From Enterovibrio sp. JCM 19048 (GTDB lineage: Bacteria; Pseudomonadota; Gammaproteobacteria; Enterobacterales; Vibrionaceae), in the NCBI GenBank assembly GCA_001310415.1, contig BAXE01000023.1:1-64000 (forward strand): a stretch of DNA of 64,000 nucleotides. The letters run 5' to 3'. The notes beneath the pieces were generated by a model. That model saw only the letters and a list, made by a program, of their open reading frames with translations. It was not told the origin of the DNA and did no database searches. This document shows positions 59,322 to 64,000 of the stretch, in pieces. Positions within the stretch are counted from its first letter, which is position 1, and each line of letters begins with the position of its first letter. A program made the position numbers and the translations under genes.

Positions 59322-60867
59322 ATGCACAATCTGGCTGTGAATCTGGAACGCAGCGCGGCGCTGTTTCCGCAAAAGACAGCGCTGTACATGGGGAACGACA
59401 GCTATTCCTATGCCCAGTTGGATGCGCTGGCATCGAAAGTGGCACACAACCTTGTCCGGCTGGGTTTGAAGCCGGGAGATAAAGTCGCCCTTTCCTGCCC
59501 CAACATTCCCTACTTCCCCATCGCCTATTACGGCATCCTGAAAGCGGGCTGCGTCGTAGTGCCGCTCAACGTGCTGTTCAAACAACGTGAGATTGCCTAT
59601 CACCTCGGCGACTCGGACGCCAAAGCCTACCTCTGCTTCGACGGCACCGAAGAGTTACCGATAGGGAAATTTGGCCGGGATGGATTCGATCAGGCAGACA
59701 AGTGTGAACACTTTATTGCTATGCCGGGCGACCCGACTCAGGCCGACACTTCTCTCGCAGCATGGTTGGCGCAGGAAAGCGAGCCGTTCAACACCATCGC
59801 ACGCAATGGCGATGACACCGCAGTGATCCTCTACACCTCTGGTACAACAGGCCAGCCAAAAGGGGCAGAGCTTTCCCACACCAATATGATGACCAACGCG
59901 ATGTCGTCCCAGTATCTGATGCGTCTGGAACATAAAGACACCTCTATGGCGACGCTACCCCTGTTCCACAGCTTTGGCCAGACGGTGATGATGAACGCCA
60001 GCATTCTTACCGGTGCAGCGATTGTGCTCATTCCCCGTTTTGATCCGGCATCTGTCATCGCCCAAATCATCGCCCGTCAAGTCACCGTATTTGCCGGTGT
60101 CCCAACCATGTATATCGCCCTGCTCACCGCCAGTGAGCAGGCGGAAGAACAAGCCGAGCAGGTGAAGCAGAGCCTGCGCGTTTGTATTTCCGGTGGTGCA
60201 TCTATGCCGGTAGAGATAATCCGCCAGTTTGAATCACGCTTCGAAGTGCCGATTCTGGAAGCTACGGGCTGTCTGAAACCGCACCGGTAGCCACCTTTAA
60301 CCATCTCGACAGCGACCGCCTTCCCGGCAGTGTCGGCCAGCCATTGTGTGGGCATCTGGTGAAAACTGTCGATTTGGCGGGAAATACCCAGCCAGTAGGC
60401 GAGCACGGCGAAATCTGTGTGAAAAGCCAAGTGTAATGAAAGGGTATTACAACCGTCCGGAAGCCACGGAAGCTGCCTTTATTGATGGATGGTTCAAAAC
60501 CGGCGATGTTGGCCATATCGACGAACATGGCAACCTGTTCATAGTCGATCGCGTCAAGGATATGATTATTCGCGGCGGCTACAACGTTTATCCGCGTGAG
60601 ATTGAAGAAGTGATGATGTGCCACCCGGACATTGAAATGGTGGCAGTGGTGGGGGAACCGCACCAGAGTCTGGGCGAAGAAATCTACGCGCATGTGAGGC
60701 TAAAAGCCGATGCCCAAACCGACAGCGAAACCCTGATTGCCTGGTGCAAGGAGCAGTTGGCCGATTACAAATACCCGCGCCAGATTGTTATCCGCACCTC
60801 ATTCCCAATGACGGCGACAGGCAAAATATTGAAGCGGGAACTCCACCCAAAACCTGACGAGGAGTAA
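59322..60867 (+). CDS. Acyl-CoA synthetase (AMP-forming; frameshifted)
   Basis: About 516 aa ANL-superfamily acyl-CoA ligase. AMP-binding P-loop ILYTSGTTGQPKGAELSH (A3), A4/A5 FHSFGQTVMMNASILTGAAI, GYGLSETAPV (A5) after a break near 60264, A7 GWFKTGDVGHIDEHGNLFIV, A8 RVKDMIIRGGYNVYPREIEE, A10 PMTATGKILKREL with the catalytic Lys. Second break near 60430 (ICVKS / SVMKGYYNRPEATEAA). AGGAG is 9 nt before ATG 59322. Medium/long-chain specificity is a guess; no fatty-acid genes adjoin. Confidence 0.9.
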
Positions 60868-60939
60868 TTCCCACAAGGCAGGCTGCAATGGGTTAGCTTG
60901 AACACGTTGCAGCCTCCCCCACCCGGAAAGCTCTCACCC

Positions 60940-61166
60940 TTAATCTTTCAGCGCCTGCTCCACTGCCTTCACCGAAAATCCGTGTAGCACGCGATCGCCA
61001 ATTTTGATCACAGGTACACCGCGCGCGCCCAACGCAGCGTGTTCTTTCCTGCCCCTTGGTGTGCCCACATCGCACAGTCTGTAGGTCAGTTTTTACTGTC
61101 AAAGTACTGTTTGGCCGCAACGCAATGGGGGCATTTGCTGGCGGTATAAAGGACGATCCGTTTCAT
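60940..61166 (-). CDS. Glutaredoxin-like protein (frameshifted, hidden)
   Basis: About 75 aa when repaired. ATG 61166 gives MKRIVLYTASKCPHCVAAKQ with redox CPHC, typical thioredoxin fold strand-1/active site; after one A lost near 61090 it continues LTYRLCDVGTPRGRKEHAAL and GARGVPVIKIGDRVLHGFSV (cis-Pro in GVPV) to ALKD stop. Length, motif order and cis-Pro fit class-II-like glutaredoxins. Same strand as etfB downstream of it but not coupled. It falls below ordinary gene-calling because of the break. Confidence 0.78.
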
Positions 61167-61307
61167 CAGGCAGTCACCTTGGTTGAGACATTATTTGGCT
61201 CGAATTGTATACGAATCTTGGAGGGATTTCGTGTTGAGAAGTGAGCGGAGGCATGGGATGGATAAACAGCAAACAGTGTCACTCCAAATCTGACACTGTC
61301 ACGAAAA

Positions 61308-62081
61308 CTATAGAACACCTTTCTCTTTAAGCAGTTTCAAAACCTTTTCAGCCGCTTCGTTTGCGGGGACATCGCGCAGCACTTCACCACCGGATGATGC
61401 CTGCGCGGCGGTTGCGGCGCGAAAGCGATCCCGGCTTGATGCCGTTGCAGCGACGGTTTTGGTTCGCTTGGGGCGTGATTTCGCGGGTTGCCACTGCCAA
61501 CCTTGCTTTTCAGTATCGTCGACAACAGCCACTTCCAGCACATTGACCAGTCCATCACGGGCTTTGGTAAAGGCACTTTGTCTGGCATCCTGTGCGGACT
61601 GGCTGGCAATGAGCACCGCGGGTAAGGTCGCCCGCAGCTTACGCCTTTGACCACCTGCCAGCGCTTGTAAAACTTCCACCGAATCGTCTGACCGTGAAAG
61701 CACAGCCACCACTTCCGGCACCACGGCGGCATTGAGGGCTTTGGCGACAAGGTACGGTACCATACCGGAGGATTCGCCCTGTTCAGCACGCGCACCGCAA
61801 AGCACCAAGGAAGGCTGCCCGCTTTTGACGAAATCGCACAACGCTGCGCTGGTATCCGCCTGCTCGGGTTGTTTCAGCACGTTGAGTTTGGGCAGACCCA
61901 TGCCGAGGTATTCTCGCACCGCCGCAGAATCAGGATCCCCCGCCAGTACAACAGACGGTATCCCGTCTAGTGACAGCGCCAATTCCAGCGCTTTGGCATC
62001 GCGCTCGGCGCGGCGTGGACGGCCGGAAAGGGGGTGCTGCCCAACAGAAACCAGCACCATCACATCAGAATTAACCTGCAT
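61308..62081 (-). CDS. etfB: Electron transfer flavoprotein beta subunit, dimethylglycine type
   Basis: About 257 aa. VLVSVGQHPLSGRPRRAERD, AREYLGMGLPKLNVLKQPEQ-like block, LVLCGARAEQGESSGMVPYL (ADP/AMP-binding region), QALAGGQRRKLRATLPAVLI, basic tail KSRPKRTKTVAATASSRDRF. Start ATG 62081 (MQVNSD) with GGGAG 7 nt upstream. The upstream etfA frame enters it without a stop. Accepts electrons with EtfA from a flavin demethylase and passes them to ETF:quinone oxidoreductase. From memory this subtype is the one beside dgcA/dgcB in Pseudomonas. Confidence 0.85.
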   Translation of the reverse strand: MQVNSDVMVLVSVGQHPLSGRPRRAERDAKALELALSLDGIPSVVLAGDPDSAAVREYLGMGLPKLNVLKQPEQADTSAALCDFVKSGQPSLVLCGARAEQGESSGMVPYLVAKALNAAVVPEVVAVLSRSDDSVEVLQALAGGQRRKLRATLPAVLIASQSAQDARQSAFTKARDGLVNVLEVAVVDDTEKQGWQWQPAKSRPKRTKTVAATASSRDRFRAATAAQASSGGEVLRDVPANEAAEKVLKLLKEKGVL

Positions 62082-63274
62082 GTTCCCACTCCCTTTTGCA
62101 TTGCCACTGCCGGATACCGCATCCACCAGTGCCTGCATGACTTCGCTGCTGTCGGCGATCACACTCAGATCGGCGCGTTTGACCATATCGCAATTGGGAT
62201 CAGCGTTGATCGCAATGACGGTTTCGCAATGGGTCATCCCCTGTAAATGCTGGATCGCACCGGAGATCCCCACCGCGATATACACTTTAGCGTTCACATA
62301 GGTACCGGTCGCTCCCACCTGGGTTGACCTTGGCATATTGCCGTTATCCACCGCTACACGGCTTGCACCTTCCGTCGCGCCCAGCGCTTTGGCGCATTGG
62401 TGGTAGAGTGCCCAGTTGTGGACACCGTTTCCTGCGGAAAGGATAAATCGGGTTTCTGCCAGCGGAATATGGGCAGGATCCACCGCAACCCGCCCGTTGT
62501 CAGTGACGGTGTGCGGTGCGGAAGTTTCAAGCGTCTCCATCGCTTCTGCGCCGGAAACAAACCCCGTAATCGGTCGGCAACTTGCTCTTCCACCAGCAAG
62601 ACGGGCGACAGTTCGCGTTGCACCTGCAGGGAAGGATCACCACCACCACAGGTGAGTGCTTCGTCGGCAAACAGCTTGCCCCGCGTCACAGGGCGAACAC
62701 CCAGATTTGCCGCCAGCAGCCGCGCCAAATGCCCTCCCACCAAAGAACCATCAGCCATAATCCAGTGGTGCACATTGAGGGAGTCATGGAGTGCCAGCAA
62801 GGTGGCTAACCAGTTATCCGGCGCAAACTGCTCGCCATTACCCAACATCAACACACGATCCGCACCTGCTGCGGCCAGATCGTCATTTCTCGGGTGCAAG
62901 GTGATAAGCAGCACGGCAGTTGAATCGTGCGCCAGTTGGTGCGCCAGCCCCAACATGTCTTTGTCCAGTACCGTAAGCTTTTCGCTGTCGGCATCGGAAA
63001 ACACCACAATGTAATCCGTGGGCGTTGCAACAGAGCGAAGGGGAAGCGTCACCGCTTGTGTCTTTTTCGCCTGTCCCGTTATTTGCGCGGCTGCACCTGA
63101 GCGGTCAATTCGCTTGATGCCTTCTGCAGAAAGATAACCCTGCTGGTGCGGATTCTTGCGCAGCAAGCCAGAGGCGGAAACGCTGTCTGCCGATACCGCC
63201 GCATCATGCTCAGGGTGCAGGCGATTGCGGAGGATCCGTTGTTGGCGCGGGTCAACCCGTTTTATCTCGTCCAT
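62082..63274 (-). CDS. etfA: Electron transfer flavoprotein alpha subunit, dimethylglycine type (frameshifted)
   Basis: About 398 aa. Start MDEIKRVDPRQQRILRNRLH, an extended N-terminus characteristic of dgc-linked EtfA; alpha-domain YIVVFSDADSEKLTVLDKDM, then after a break near 62560 METLETSAPHTVTDNGRVAV and the FAD-binding block TRFILSAGNGVHNWALYHQC, GATEGASRVAVDNGNMPRST-QVGATGTYVNAKVYIAVGIS. The exact end is uncertain because the frame runs into etfB. Follows the iron-sulfur gene by 4 nt. Confidence 0.85.
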
Positions 63275-63278
63275 CTCG

Positions 63279-64000
63279 CTATGCCCCTTTTGCCTGCGTG
63301 TCGTCCGCGACTGCATCGAGCAGCATGACGGCAATATCGCGCACTTCCGGCCTTGGCATGACCACGCCTTCCAGCATCACGGCACATTGTGGACACGCCA
63401 CCGCCACCATCGAAGCACCGGTTTCACGCGCATCGTCCATGCGCATATCAGCAATGCGCTGCTCGCCGGGTATATCGGTGACGGGTGCACCGCCACCACC
63501 GCCACAACAGCGGGAGCGATAACCGGATCGCTCCATTTCACTAACGCTCACCCCCATGGCCTGCAGTAAGGCACGAGGCGCGTCATAGCCACCGTTATAG
63601 CGGCCTAAATAGCACGGGTCGTGGTACGTAACAGATTTCGCTTTTTGAGGATTGAGCGTCAGTTTCCCTTGTTCCACCAATTCAGCCAGCAGTTGGGTGT
63701 GGTGGACAACGTCATAGTTTCCGCCGAAATCCCCGTATTCATTTTTCAGCACATGAAAAGCATGGGGATCAGGCGTGACGATACGGTTGAACTGGTACTT
63801 GGTCAGAGTCTGGATATTGGCTTTTGCCAACCGCTGGAACGTGGCTTCATCGCCTAGCCGACGGGCTAAGTCGCCGCTATCCAGTTCTTCATTGCCGAGG
63901 ATGGCAAACTCGATACCAGCTTTCCTGAGCAGGGTCACCACAGCACGTAGGGTTCGCTGGTATGCCAGGTCAAATGCTCCGTCACCCGCCCAGAGCAGCA
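63279..64000 (-). CDS. Iron-sulfur (CCG-domain) subunit, DgcB-like, partial
   Basis: C-terminal about 240 aa, its 5' end lies beyond the right edge. Two cysteine-rich (CCG) domains: HDPCYLGRYNGGYDAPRALL and YRSRCCGGGGGAPVTDIPGE, then VAVACPQCAVMLEGVV; upstream TLLRKAGIEFAILGNEELDS. Heterodisulfide-reductase-type Fe-S/quinone-linked electron carrier. With etfA/etfB immediately downstream this matches the dgcB-etfA-etfB set of dimethylglycine/sarcosine-type demethylation, which would place dgcA upstream, off the window. Confidence 0.88.
   Translation of the reverse strand, partial: LLWAGDGAFDLAYQRTLRAVVTLLRKAGIEFAILGNEELDSGDLARRLGDEATFQRLAKANIQTLTKYQFNRIVTPDPHAFHVLKNEYGDFGGNYDVVHHTQLLAELVEQGKLTLNPQKAKSVTYHDPCYLGRYNGGYDAPRALLQAMGVSVSEMERSGYRSRCCGGGGGAPVTDIPGEQRIADMRMDDARETGASMVAVACPQCAVMLEGVVMPRPEVRDIAVMLLDAVADDTQAKGA

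Overview
The window is a chromosomal segment of a Gram-negative, RND/TRAP/chemotaxis-bearing gammaproteobacterium, most likely a marine Vibrionaceae of the Enterovibrio/Grimontia/Photobacterium type. That placement is inferred from gene content (DUF6404 protein, malI-malX-malY, rlmF, dgc-type etfA/etfB, PepSY/cytochrome b561 next to eptA) and moderate GC; no rRNA or marker gene is present to prove it. I found no tRNA, rRNA, CRISPR array, insertion sequence or phage.

A global property dominates the reading: about half of the genes, and nearly all long ones, are interrupted by one or more +/-1 frameshifts, mostly the loss of one base from a 2-6 nt homopolymer, with motifs resuming perfectly in the next frame. 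I therefore give each gene its full reconstructed span and note where the frame breaks. This looks like uncorrected sequencing error rather than gene decay.

Layout. 1-2.2 kb: AraC/GyrI regulator, DUF6404 membrane protein, periplasmic SRPBCC protein. 2.3-8.2 kb: a PotABCD-like ABC operon (minus strand) divergent from a ProX-like quaternary-amine binding protein. 8.5-12.8 kb: RND efflux pair. 12.8-15.3 kb: PepSY protein plus cytochrome b561, and eptA, each preceded by a PmrA-type CTTAAG-N5-CTTA(A/G)G box. 15.6-21.8 kb: orphan rodA, DedA, rlmF, a methyltransferase/cupin/DUF1232 run and a potassium channel. 21.8-26.9 kb: two tandem divergent GTPases facing a pair of unrecognised paralogous proteins, one probably membrane-anchored; this is the best candidate for an undescribed system. 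26.9-34.6 kb: a translationally coupled operon of FMN monooxygenase, aldo/keto reductase, flavin reductase and TRAP transporter, divergent from a GntR regulator and a Gfo/Idh/MocA enzyme. Its gene set matches the sulfoquinovose monooxygenase (sulfo-SMO) pathway with a TRAP importer and a putative NAD-dependent sulfoquinovosidase.

35.3-39.5 kb: malY-malX divergent from malI, with two identical MalI operators exactly 100 bp apart. 39.5-44.0 kb: site-2 protease, secreted Calx-beta protein, DUF486 protein, methyltransferase. 44.0-45.5 kb: AT-richer small unknown genes. 45.5-54.0 kb: DUF1353, a desuccinylase-like/glutamate-cysteine-ligase-like pair, DEAD-box helicase, thiamine-binding protein, and a split UxaA/SuyAB-type lyase with an EamA exporter and FadR-family regulator (operator TTGTCCGACAA). 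54.3-59.1 kb: chemoreceptor, then MscS-ZntB divergent from MgtE (ion homeostasis). 59.3-64.0 kb: acyl-CoA ligase, a glutaredoxin-like protein, and etfB-etfA with an iron-sulfur subunit of the dimethylglycine-demethylation type, running off the right edge.
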